Below, one piece after another: positions 53,639 to 63,580 of a stretch of DNA of 64,000 bases. Made by a program: the position numbers and the translations under genes. The stretch lies in assembly GCF_029784135.1 (NCBI RefSeq), contig NC_073746.1:112528035-112592034 (forward strand), given 5' to 3'. Within the stretch, counting starts at the first letter, position 1. The number at the start of each line of letters is the position of its first letter. The stretch is from Toxorhynchites rutilus septentrionalis (taxonomy: Eukaryota > Arthropoda > Insecta > Diptera > Culicidae). A model generated the notes under the pieces. The model was not told the origin of the DNA. It saw only the letters and a list, made by a program, of their open reading frames with translations, and made no database searches.

Positions 53639-56632
53639 TTAATGTCTAAGAACTACGAGGAACATTTTTTTGAGAGTTGAGCGAGACAGGTGAAAATCGA
53701 ACGATGAAAAACATCGGTTTAGCACTCGACACATACTCGCTACGGGCTCGTTGTGCCCGTAATTTGTGCAGGAGTGAGGGAGACGAATAAAAGTGTAGTA
53801 GCGTAGGTTTCGATAGCAAATGTTGAAATTGATCGTTTGAAGAAGGTCGGGACAGTCGATATTCGTGAGAATCAGATCCGATATAAAAGTAGCCTTAGCT
53901 ACGTCTCTACGTACGCTCAGTAGATCAAGTCCAATTAATTTACAGCGGTTCTCGTAGTGAGGAAGATTTGAGGGATCATTCCAGGGCAGATTACGTAAAG
54001 CGAAACGAACAAATTTACGCTGGATCGCTTCGATGCGCTGAATACCGTTTTGATAGTAAGGCGACCATGTTATGCAAGCATACTCGAGAATTGAGCGAAC
54101 CAACGCACAATAGAGTGCCTTGATGCAATAAACGTCTTTGAATTGTTTCGTGACACGAAAAATGAATCCGAGAGTTCTAGAAGCTTTGGCGGTGACGTAA
54201 GATATATGATCCTTGAATGTGAGTTTACTGTCAATGATGACTCCTAGATCTTTGATTGCTACTACACGGCTTAAAATCACACTGCGCAATTTATATTCAT
54301 AAACGACAGATGAACGTTTCCTCGAGAAGGATATAATGGAACATTTTTCAGGATTCAAAACCATTCTATTGTTATCACACCATTCAGCGAAAATGTCAAG
54401 CTGCTGCTGCAGGTACACTGCGTCATTAAGACAATTGACGGGCCAAAACAACTTGAAGTCATCGGCGTAAGAGAGTTTGTGGCACTCCAAGCAAAAGTTA
54501 ACGTCGTTCAGGTACAGAAGAAAAATGTAAGGGCCAAGATGACTACCTTGAGGAACACCCGATGATACTGGAAACGGAGAAGATACAGTGTCACCTATTT
54601 TCACTGACATCACACGGCCAGTCAGGTATGAACGTAACCAGTTCAAGAAGTTGCCGTGGAATCCGAGACGTCGGAGTTTAGCGACCGCTATTTCGTGGTT
54701 TATTTTATCAAACGCAGCTGAGAAATCTGTATAAATTGCATCAATTTGTTGACGTGACTGTAGAGAGCGAGCGATGAATGAGGTGTACAGTACCAGATTT
54801 GTTGAGGTAGATCGCTTGGGAACGAAACCATGTTGTTGATGTGAGATGTAACTACTCCATGCATGGGAGATGAATTCCAAAACTATGAGTTCAAATAACT
54901 TAGACACCGAACAAAGGCTGGCGATTCCTCTGTAATTCTTGACATTTTTCCTGCAGCCTTTTTTGAATACTGGAAAAACGAAAGAATTTTTCCATGCTTT
55001 TGGAAAATTTCCACATTCCAGTGATCGAGAAAATAGCGAACTTAGTGGCGACGATAGACTACCAGAGCACTTCTTCAACACAATGGAGGGGATACCATCT
55101 GGCCCCGGATTTGTAGAATTTTTTATTTCGCGACAAGCTAATTGTACTCTGCTAGGGCTAATGGTAGTGAGGGCGCAGACAGATGGCAGATGAGGTACAT
55201 TTCTTGTTGCTTTGAAAACTTGATCGTTGTTGAGATTTTCGCTAACGAAAACACTGTTAAATTGTTCCCGAAACAGCGCACATATGCTTTCTCTGTTTGA
55301 GGCCTCAACATTATTGTGTGTCATCACAGAAGGTAGTCCGAGTTCCTTTCGCTGTTTATCTACATATTTCCAGAATTCCTTTGGACTGAGTCGTAGATTA
55401 CTTTGAACGCGAGTCAAATTAGCACCAAATAAAATGTTGTTCAACCACTTGTAATTTTTGTTGGCGACAGAGTAGCGTTTTCTCCAAAAATCAGTTCGGT
55501 ATTTTGAATATTTTTTCAAAGTAAGTCGTTTCTCTCTTCGAAGACGCTTCAAATGATAGTTTGTCCATGGAGGATGAGGAGGATCCTTAATAGTTTTCTT
55601 CGGAACAAACTGGTCAATTGCATAAAGAAGTACATGCGACAAGGACATTGCGGCTCCATCGATGTCGCGGTCGTTCAGAATGTCACTCCAGTCGATAGTT
55701 GAGAAGAAACGATTCATCATTGCGAAGTTTGATTTACGATAATTATAATATGTTGATTCGATTATGTCTGTAAAAACGAGCGGTGACGATTCATGTAATG
55801 AAACCAGCAGTGGTGGGAGATGATGACACAATTTAACAAGAGTAGATGGAGCTGAAGTTATTGTTGTATTGTGGACCATCTCTAAATTTACGAAGCATAG
55901 ATCGAGAATGCGGTTGTTGTTGTTGTATATTCCGTTCATCTGATATAAACCAGCAGTACTATAACTGTCCAGTAGACGTTCTGTCATACGATGCATAGAA
56001 GAACGCGAGGAATTAGGATAAAAGTAGTTGGATGTATTTTTGATCCAACTGATACCAGGAAGATTGAAGTCTCCGAGGAGCAAGATGTTGTCATTCAGTT
56101 TTGTTTGATTCATTATCCACATAACCGAAGAAATGTGTTTGTCTATCACGGCTGGGTCATTTACACGGTCCGGAGGAATATAGGCAATACCAATATAAGT
56201 AGTGTGGTTATAAAACGTCACAGCAACCCAAATCTGCTCCACACTTTGGCCATCTAGAGGAAGTAGTTCACGTGAGATGTATTTCGATCTAATAGCCAAC
56301 AAAACACCTCCACCAGTGAGTTTGGAACTATTCGCAGCTGATCGATCTAGACGATAGACTATGTAAGAAGAATCGAACAATTGTTGTGACAATGTGTTGA
56401 TATTGAGCCACGTTTCAGTAAAGGCATATACATCGTATGTAGCATCAGAACATGCTAGGTAATAATCAGTGATGCAGGTATTCATTCCGCCGACATTTTG
56501 ATAATAAATTAAAATATTATGATCTATACAAGCGACACTCGGACTTGATGACGAGGTTATGGAGCGCTTATTCTCTGAACAAGTTACGCTGGATCCCTGT
56601 TCACCATTAGGGCAGAGGTTGTGGGGTTGCAT
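53639..56632 (-). CDS. CR1 LINE ORF2: endonuclease-reverse transcriptase, uninterrupted
   Basis: An intact 997-codon frame. The N-terminal APE-type endonuclease has YQNVGGM near residue 45, FTETWL near 75, GGGVLLAI, GIAYIPPDR and LLGDFNLPG (catalytic Asp188). It would nick target DNA for target-primed reverse transcription. The RT spans about 500-800: GPDGIPSIVLKKC, YRGIASLC, FSAAFDKIN (Asp642), SSGVPQGSHLGP and YADD (722-725). The C-terminus has LVRSILEYACITWSPYY and IQRKFVRFALRN. No RNase H domain. All catalytic residues are present, so the ORF may still be functional. The start Met lies inside the ORF1 tail region (overlapping or adjacent frame), as is common in this clade. Confidence 0.92.
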   Translation of the reverse strand: MQPHNLCPNGEQGSSVTCSENKRSITSSSSPSVACIDHNILIYYQNVGGMNTCITDYYLACSDATYDVYAFTETWLNINTLSQQLFDSSYIVYRLDRSAANSSKLTGGGVLLAIRSKYISRELLPLDGQSVEQIWVAVTFYNHTTYIGIAYIPPDRVNDPAVIDKHISSVMWIMNQTKLNDNILLLGDFNLPGISWIKNTSNYFYPNSSRSSMHRMTERLLDSYSTAGLYQMNGIYNNNNRILDLCFVNLEMVHNTTITSAPSTLVKLCHHLPPLLVSLHESSPLVFTDIIESTYYNYRKSNFAMMNRFFSTIDWSDILNDRDIDGAAMSLSHVLLYAIDQFVPKKTIKDPPHPPWTNYHLKRLRREKRLTLKKYSKYRTDFWRKRYSVANKNYKWLNNILFGANLTRVQSNLRLSPKEFWKYVDKQRKELGLPSVMTHNNVEASNRESICALFREQFNSVFVSENLNNDQVFKATRNVPHLPSVCALTTISPSRVQLACREIKNSTNPGPDGIPSIVLKKCSGSLSSPLSSLFSRSLECGNFPKAWKNSFVFPVFKKGCRKNVKNYRGIASLCSVSKLFELIVLEFISHAWSSYISHQQHGFVPKRSTSTNLVLYTSFIARSLQSRQQIDAIYTDFSAAFDKINHEIAVAKLRRLGFHGNFLNWLRSYLTGRVMSVKIGDTVSSPFPVSSGVPQGSHLGPYIFLLYLNDVNFCLECHKLSYADDFKLFWPVNCLNDAVYLQQQLDIFAEWCDNNRMVLNPEKCSIISFSRKRSSVVYEYKLRSVILSRVVAIKDLGVIIDSKLTFKDHISYVTAKASRTLGFIFRVTKQFKDVYCIKALYCALVRSILEYACITWSPYYQNGIQRIEAIQRKFVRFALRNLPWNDPSNLPHYENRCKLIGLDLLSVRRDVAKATFISDLILTNIDCPDLLQTINFNICYRNLRYYTFIRLPHSCTNYGHNEPVASMCRVLNRCFSSFDFHLSRSTLKKMFLVVLRH

Positions 56633-56796
56633 AAAAAATAACCATGAGCGTTATTAGAATCTTGTTGGGCGGCTGCTCGACGTTGTTGGTTTGAGATTGA
56701 TGCAATACGGTGAGGTGAGGTTTGCTGCACATTTTGAATTGTAGTCGGATTACGAATTACGAAAGTAGTGATCGATATTCCAACAGGCCAAAAGTT

Positions 56797-58236
56797 CTAA
56801 GATGTAATCACCTTCTCAATAATCTCAGGAACACCCAATTTGAATGAAATGAAAGACAATGGAACATTATCTTCTCTATTCTGACGAACCAGCTTGTGAC
56901 ACCGAATAATCGAAGGATCACAACCGCATTTCTTAGAAATGAATTGAATTATGTTATCCGAGGATTCGGAAGGTAGGAACCGGGTGAGATAAAACCAATT
57001 CAATCGTTTTGTGATCGGTGCAACGAAGAGTGTAGGAAGAGTAATCGTAGACATGTTATTCCTATTCACATTTTGGTTGTCCCTAGCATCACCTGCATTT
57101 GCAATTAATAGTGGTGACCGACGAGCGTTGCTCTCTAATCTCACAGCCAGTGCGTTGTCGTTTAATGTAACGTTGGAGCTTATCGTAGCGACGTCGACAG
57201 CAGATGGTCCAATCGGCATTATCGAACGAATGGCGGTTCGGTTGGACGAGATGACATCCTTTGGCGATGAACGGTGAACATACGTTGCAGTTGGAACATT
57301 AGATCGTGACGAACAAGCTGTAGTTTTGTTGATCATATCGTTGACAGTCGTAACACCTGATATCGGTTGAGAATAGGTGAGAGGTGTAGTATCAAGTCCA
57401 GCTTCGACTGGACATATACTATGTAGAACGTTACCTGTGAAACCAGTGGATGTAGCCAGCACAGGTGAGGGGATGAGCGAAGATGAACGGTGAACATATG
57501 TTGATGTTGCAGTAGAGTTAATCGATCGTTTAGAACCAGCTGTAGTGTCGTTGTGCATATCACTGGAGGTTGTAGCAGTAGTTGAGATTACAGGGTCCAA
57601 AACAGAAGTTGACGGCAGTGAAGGCGGTGGTATTGCGGTTGCAACTGAACCAGAAACGACTGGAGTAACTTCGACTGTGTCCATGAGATCCGAAGTGTCA
57701 ACTGAAGCATCAGTGCGCAGTCTTTTCTCCGTACGAGTAGCTATGAGTTGCGGTGATGACCCACTGCTGGTGCGATTGCGCTTATTATTGTTTCCCGAAA
57801 CCGAATCGGCAGCAAACGATTCAAACATGTTAGTGAATTCGAATTGTACATTGTCGATCACTTCATCGAACGCGTTTTTATCAATCGTGACGTTGGTATG
57901 AGGAGAGCGGTTACAGCAACTGTGTCGTGGAAGATTTTCACCATATGCGCGGCATAATGAACGAGTTACGTCCATTTGAGCTCCGACTAGTTTCATTATC
58001 GACGTTAAGCGAGAGAAAATCATGCTCAGCATTGGGCTTCGTTGTTCAACGCAAGCTGCCAAATCCCGACATTGAGGACATAACCAAACAGCACCGATGC
58101 AATCTCGGATGATTTTCTGCTGGTTGCCCGAGATTCCAGCGCATTTCAAGTGGAATGTTTTACCACACTTCCAGCAACTAATTTTGCCACTACGATTGGA
58201 TGTAGTAAAGCACGGGTTAGCATCACATTTCTTCAT
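56797..58236 (-). pseudogene. CR1 LINE ORF1 with PHD-like finger, one in-frame stop
   Basis: The start is taken at MKKCDANPCF (58236), because the zinc finger begins there; the open frame itself extends to 58341. A PHD-like Cys/His finger follows (C..C..CWKCGKTFHLKCAGI..WLCPQC), then a Ser/Thr-rich low-complexity middle, and a C-terminal domain with WFYLTRFLPSESSDNIIQFI and VPLSFISFKLGVPE. The frame ends VITS-TAG. Beyond it, the same frame continues NFWPVGISITTFVIRN, the 'WP.GI....F' block that normally closes CR1 ORF1. The TAG at 56797-56799 therefore looks like a mutation truncating the protein. ORF1 binds element RNA and nucleates the RNP. Confidence 0.8.
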
Positions 58237-58734
58237 GGTGAATGCTGGCACAAAACGAAGGTGATAAAACACACTGCGGAAACAAAGCGATACACAGCAG
58301 TTTGTTGTGGTGAACACAAAGATGTCTTGGCTCAGTTCCACTCAGTATAGCGCAGATTGTACCACAAAAATCGGAATAAAAGGCTTTCTGCTCACAGATT
58401 TATGTATGTCCAGTTATCAACATGAGCATGAGCGATTAGTTAATTGTACTGCGTGGAATTTATTACGTTTTAGATGGTTTTACACGATTAAAATGAATAA
58501 ATTGGGGAGCACTAGCAAAATTAAGCTGATCACAAAGATACTTTTTGCAAGGGCAAAGATACTTTTTGATACTTTGCAAGGGCTCGAAGTATGAATAAAA
58601 AGAAAATGCCAAAAATTGTTTAATAGTTTTTATTTTACTGTCTAAAATTTTCAAAAGGATCGGTCTACTGGGCGAATTTCTACAGCGTTTTTTCCGTGAT
58701 GCAATTTGATGTGACACACCCTTTAGTTGCTCGA

Positions 58735-59015
58735 TTCTGACGGTACGGTTGTGGGAAGCACACAAATCGGTAGAACAAATGTATGGGAAAATCAGAATGC
58801 TTCCAGTTTTCATTAATTTAAACTGTTTAGAGATTAGGGAATTGTAATGTATAGCATATCAAACAAATCTTAGAGAATTTTCAATTCGATTGGTATGCAA
58901 ATCATCAGAATCCGTTCGCTGTGAAAATAGTTATTAACGTTAACTTTATTTCATAAAAACGTGACATGTTTTCTGATTTGGCACCCTACCTGAAAGACGT
59001 AGTTCTACGTCAAAA
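58735..59015 (+). repeat. X repeat ending in a CRE-like palindrome
   Basis: The X sequence (GCACACAAATCGGTAGAACA, then ATGTATGGGAAAAT and ATTAGGGAATTGTAATGTAT) runs to GACGTAGTTCTACGTCAAAA at 58997. The latter is the Y-type terminus on the opposite strand. X and Y-type ends may therefore belong to one element about 0.28 kb long. Confidence 0.5.
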
Positions 59016-59235
59016 AAATCATTGAAAAATGAATTGCCCATACAATTACCAACAAGTCATCCTAACTTCAGAAGAAGGGCACTGCTGCAATTATAAAGTT
59101 TTCCTTACAACACCTTTTTTATGTTATCTTCGAAAAATTACTATTAATGTTTAAATAGTAACAATAGTAACATAGAGTGTAGATTATCGCGATTTACATA
59201 TTCTGCAAACTTTTTTTCTATCTAGCAACACGTCG
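59016..59235. other. AT-rich spacer
   Basis: Nothing recognised. Confidence 0.4.
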
Positions 59236-59240
59236 AAAAC

Positions 59241-59565
59241 ATGTCAAACGCGAAAATTTATACACAAAGATTTTACGAGTACAACATTATTTTTTCCAGG
59301 AGTCTCCGTTACTATGTTTATAAGCCACAAAATTTGGAGGGACTCAAAGAAGAAATAACTCGGATTTACAACAGCATCGATGTCATAATGTTAGAGTTGT
59401 GCTTGAAGAATTTTGTTCACCGTTTAAAACGCGTTATCGCGTCACATCGAAAATGTCCTAAAATAAGCTTCACTTTCGTTTTTCAAAAATTAAAATCGGT
59501 TCACTTTTGTAGAAGTTATTAAAATTTGTTGCGTGAGCGTTTAATCTGAAAAACCCTGTATTTTA
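59241..59565 (+). pseudogene. Tc1/mariner-group transposase C-terminus with 3' terminal repeat
   Basis: The frame YVYKPQNLEGLKEEITRIYN, then MLELCLKNFVHRLKRVIASH and a stop, matches the conserved C-terminal tail of the transposase group to which the rosa-like copies belong ('P.(S/T)L..LK..I......I....L..V..NF..RL..CI...G.H'). Some 40 bp later the sequence ends CTGAAAAACCCTG then TA, a terminal repeat close to but distinct from the rosa-like CAGGGTTTTCC. The 5' part and catalytic domain are missing. Confidence 0.6.
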
Positions 59566-60512
59566 GGGATTAGTTACTATATAATAAAGGTTAGATTTAG
59601 GACTAGTTGCGATTTTTTCAAATAAAACATGAAGAAGTTGTTGTTAAAAAAAAATTTTCCCGGAAAAAGTTCCTATCTTCCAATGTATGGGTGACTTGTT
59701 GAAAATTGTAAGGACTATTCATATACTTTTTTTAAATTTAACGTTTTTGAGAAAAATTAATTTCAATTTTTAAAATATTTGTTATAATAAAAAAATGATA
59801 TGTTTTAATGAAAACTTAAACAATTTCCTTCCAAATATTTCGTAATGCACTGAAGGTATATACCTGTTTCATTGATTCAGCCGTTTTGGCTAAAAATACA
59901 CTAACCTCAGAGCAGAGCAAAACATTCAATCTTTTGGTTGAAACAAAGGTTTGCACAAATACAGCAAACACAATATCAAAGTTGCAAGTAACTCACATGA
60001 AGAAAAGTGTAGTTAAATATCTGAAAGAACGTTCTAATATCGTTTATTTGCGCTATTTCTCTAAAAAATTCTAAAAATTATCCCAAAACTGTACTTTCAC
60101 AAACTTTTTTCGAGTGTTTGTCCTATCACAGAACTTTTCCTTTTCTACTAGTTCAAGTATATTCAGAGGAAACGTGAAACAAATTGTACGGGAAGAAATT
60201 GATTAAATCGAAATTATAAATTAAATTGAATTAAAATATTACTTTTTTTTTGTTTTTCAAATGTATAAACATATGTTTCAGTATGTTTATTTTATATCCC
60301 TCCGATTACCTGCTAGTTTTTGTCCTTTTCCCAGACATCAACAGGTATTGTTCCAAAGTGTGCATCGCCTGTCACCCAGAAATGGATGACTCTTTTCTTA
60401 TTCAAGTTGAATATGATTTTTCAAAGGAATTTGCTGGAATAGGCACATACATATAAATATAGGAAATATAGAATAATCATAAAATCATAAATATATATTT
60501 AGTATACTATAC
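59566..60512. other. AT-rich sequence, no supported gene
   Basis: Frames at 59886-60074 and 60250-60456 have no known motif. The second begins in an intron-like CTTTTCCCAG context (about 60330), but no exon partner was seen. Confidence 0.4.
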
Positions 60513-60514
60513 TA

Positions 60515-62615
60515 CAGTCAACTCTCCCTTACTCGATGTTCTGTAACTCGATATTTTCCCTAACTCGATGAATTTCATGGCACCTTTGATTTTACATGCA
60601 TTCTTCTCTCCCTAACTCAATACCTCCCTTACTCGATGCCTCTCTTACTCGATGGGCTTTGTTTCATTTTTCCATGGATTTTTACCTCGCTAACTCGATT
60701 GATTTTCGAGTACTTGTTTTTGTGCGTTCCTAGCTGTCATTTCAATTGCTCTTGAAAGTGAAGACGAAGTGTTCGTATTATCAAGGATTTTTTTTTTTTT
60801 CAAGTATGGAAAACCAGGGAAAACCTTTCAAGCGAACGATTAAAACGCTAACCATAGCGCAACGTTTGAGCATCATCGAGCAGGTCGAAAAGTATGGGCG
60901 AAAGGTGTCTGAAGTTGCAAAAGATTTCAGTATTGCACAAAGTACGGTGTCAACACTATTCAAGCAAAAGGAAAAATGGCATCGGATGGGAAAATAGAAT
61001 GTGGACAAAAAGCGTATAAGGTTGGTTGGGAACGAGAAGCTGGAACGGTCAATGGAAATTTTTGTCAATCAAGCCAGAGAGAATAATTTACCTCTCTCAG
61101 TTTCTATTCTTCGGGAGAAGGCTTGCGAATTTGCCCAGAAACTGGGAATTCCCAATTTTAAAGGAAGTTCTGGATGGCTAAGTAAATTTTTAAAACGGCA
61201 AAAGATGACATTTCGGAAGCTATGTGGCGAGAGTGCCAGTGTAGATCTCAGTGTAACGGACAACTGGATTTCGCAAACCCTACCCAGTATAATCACCGAG
61301 TATGATGCACGTGATATCTACAATGCAGACGAAACAGGACTTTTCTACAAATGTTTGCCAGACAAAACATTTGCATTTCGATCAGAAACTTGCCACGGAG
61401 GAAAATATTCGAAACAACGTCTGACAGTCATGTGTGCAACCAACATGGACGGAAGCGATAAACTACCATTGCTGGTCATTGGCAAGAGTAAAAACCCACG
61501 GTGTTTCAAAAAGAAGAAATCATTACCAGTGATATACGAGAGTAACACCAAGGCCTGGATGACCTCTATTCTTTTTGAGAAATGGATTATGCAACTTGAC
61601 GAAAGATTTTCCAAAAAAAAAAAGAAAGGTATTGATTCGGGAATTATGTGTAATGGGAATGTATACTTCGTTAAATTTGCAGTTTTTTCCACCAAACTCT
61701 ACTTCAGTAGTTCAGCCGCTGGACTTGGGCATAATCAAGAACCTGAAACAGTACTATCGCCATGAATTAGTAAAACGAAGACTGCTAGAAATGGAGAATA
61801 CAACGGTATTTTTTTTCCTTTTTACATTCATGTTATTCAGCACTCATACTGTATTCAAATATACTCTAGGACCCTTTAGATATATCGGTATTGGATGCAA
61901 TTGAATTTCTTTCACGCTCTTGGATAAACAAGGTTAAATCTGAGACTGTTCAAAATTGCTTCAGGAAAGCCGGATTTTCCATAAATGATGATGATGATAT
62001 TCCGCTGGCAGAATTAATGCGTCGTGAGCTTGCTGCTGTCGACAGTGCAGTACCATTCGATTGTTCATCGTCATTTGATGAATATTGCGAAATGGATCAA
62101 AACGTGATTTGCTGTGATCTAATGACTGATACCGATATACTGGAAAGTGTTGAAGAAGCTGAAAAAAACGTTGAAAATAGTAGTCCTATGGAGTTAGAGG
62201 AGGTTCAGGAAGTTTCAGCTGATTGTTTTGAAATTACACCTTCGAACGTTAAATCCAACCTAAAGAATAAATCCGAAATATTGCAATCAACTGAAAATGT
62301 TCCCGTGAAACTATTTGAACATTTCTTTGCGATTGAACAGTTCCTGCGTGATCGTTACAATTTAGTTTGAATTACATACATAATTAATATTTTCTTTGTT
62401 AACCTAGTTCCTTTTCCATTTCCAATTCCATTTTACAATAAAATTGGCCTACTAAACAAACATCCTATGTATTTGAAATTTATATTAAAATTTGAGACCC
62501 TAACATCATATATTTGCAATTTGTGGCATAAAAAAAAATATGAAAAAATGTTCTGTATCTCGATACCTCCCTAACTCGATGGTCCCTTGGATATCGAGTT
62601 AGGGAGAGTTGACTG
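60515..62615 (+). mobile_element. pogo/Tigger-type transposon, 2.1 kb
   Basis: TA at 60513-60514 and 62616-62617. The inverted ends start CAGTCAACTCTCCCTTACTC and continue GAT. Subterminal copies of TCCCTAACTCGAT-type words (60540-60710; 62560-62610) could be transposase binding sites. Confidence 0.95.
60806..62370 (+). pseudogene. pogo/Tigger transposase, nonsense and frameshifts
   Basis: Met 60806 opens a CENP-B/psq-type HTH (LTIAQRLSIIEQVEKYG, VAKDFSIAQSTVSTLF). TAG at 60995-60997 follows HRMGK. Then comes the CENP-B second domain (LPLSVSILREKACEFAQKLG, WLSKFLKRQ) and the DDE domain start (DIYNADETGLFY, first Asp; LTVMCATNMDGSDKLPLLVI). The expected 'LLLDNCSAH' second-Asp block is missing near 61620-61680. 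In the next frame FFPPNSTSVVQPLDLGIIK holds the third Asp. A poly-T insertion near 61806 precedes the C-terminus (SRSWINKVKSETVQNCFRKA..), whose last 159 codons are open. Catalytically dead as it stands. Confidence 0.9.
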
Positions 62616-62617
62616 TA

Positions 62618-63401
62618 TTTGTTTTCCGGATAATCTTACGATTCTTTTAATAATAATTTTACTGGCGTGGATTTTTTTTTGTTATCTGTTACAACGACGA
62701 GCGTCTTCAAATTACAAATATATATATTTCTAACGCAGCTCGTTTAAAAGTTGTCTACAAACAAAGTGCGTCCTTCATTTAATAATTTATCCGCAAATTG
62801 AATGCTGACGTCGTAAACCAGTTTTGATTCGTAATGGTCAGTTGACCTGTGGAAAAAATCTCCTACACCGAAGACATGTTAAAAGTTTCGTTAAAACAAT
62901 AATTTTGTAGACAACAAAATTATAAATATATTACTATTTTTTACTAGTTACTATTTTTTCTTTTATTTTTATATGTACACATAATTACGCAAATAATATT
63001 AATTTTGTTGAGAAGCCATAATACAAAACTACGAAAAACTATGTTGGTCAATATGGGTTTAATTGATAAAAAATAAACCAACACACCAGAAAAATGTTGG
63101 AAGCAATTTTCTGAGCAATATGCTTGCCCGACACGTGTAGTTGCTGAACACATGGTTTGTTAATAGTTAATATCGGAAATCCTAGCGTTTATATTCATAC
63201 ATATTCCCATTTGGCTGTCATATCGGAAGCCACATTATCGCTGCCATCAAAAGCTAACAAAAGAAGCACTCGCAGCCATCGCAAGACGTTTATCGTAAAA
63301 CATGATTTCATACTTCGTTCCATAAGTGGATCAGCACCGATTTTTCCCATCAAATATTTTTATCGCCACACATCCTAAACACCACTTAAAGCCATCCCAA
63401 A
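62618..63401. other. No supported gene
   Basis: AT-rich to 63150; 63160-63370 is somewhat richer, with a 73-codon unrecognised frame. Confidence 0.4.
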
Positions 63402-63403
63402 TA

Positions 63404-63578
63404 CAGTAGAACCCCGACTATCTGTGGAATTGAGTGGCAAGGACACCGCGGATGACCCGACGAAGGACTAAAAATGAGTTACAAAAAACGAGAAAATAGG
63501 AATATCAGTTTGTTTTATCAATACAGTTGTGTATATCAGTAGACAGATAATCGCTTGCGCATAATCAAGGTTCTACTG
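63404..63578. mobile_element. Tigger-like MITE, 175 bp
   Basis: TA at 63402-63403 and 63579-63580. Inverted ends CAGTAGAACCCCGACTATCT and ..ATAATCAAGGTTCTACTG. The CAGT terminus and TA target match the pogo/Tigger group, but its repeats differ from those of the 60.5 kb element. Confidence 0.75.
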
Positions 63579-63580
63579 TA

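Larger units (their letters stand above)
53538..58579 (-). mobile_element. CR1-clade LINE, full length (5.04 kb)
   Basis: It is bounded by a 6-bp target duplication GGGCTC (53532-53537, 58580-58585). On the minus strand it runs 5' UTR, ORF1, ORF2 and a 3' tail of AAAATG-like repeats (53538-53560) instead of pure poly-A. PHD-finger ORF1 plus APE/RT ORF2 without RNase H is the CR1 (T1/Q-like) layout. Confidence 0.9.
52378..58723 (+). mobile_element. ITmD37E transposon, copy 2, interrupted by a CR1 LINE
   Basis: TA at 52376-52377 and 58724-58725. The ends match copy 1 (AAGGGTGTGTCACATCAAAT). After removing the LINE (53538-58579) and one GGGCTC, the element is about 1.3 kb, as in copy 1. Confidence 0.9.

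Noticed and set aside
53639..53720. 335-codon plus-strand ORF end at 52578-53585 as a host fusion protein
   Set aside because: The last ~16 codons read into the antisense 3' tail of the inserted CR1 LINE. They are an insertion artefact and not a fusion.
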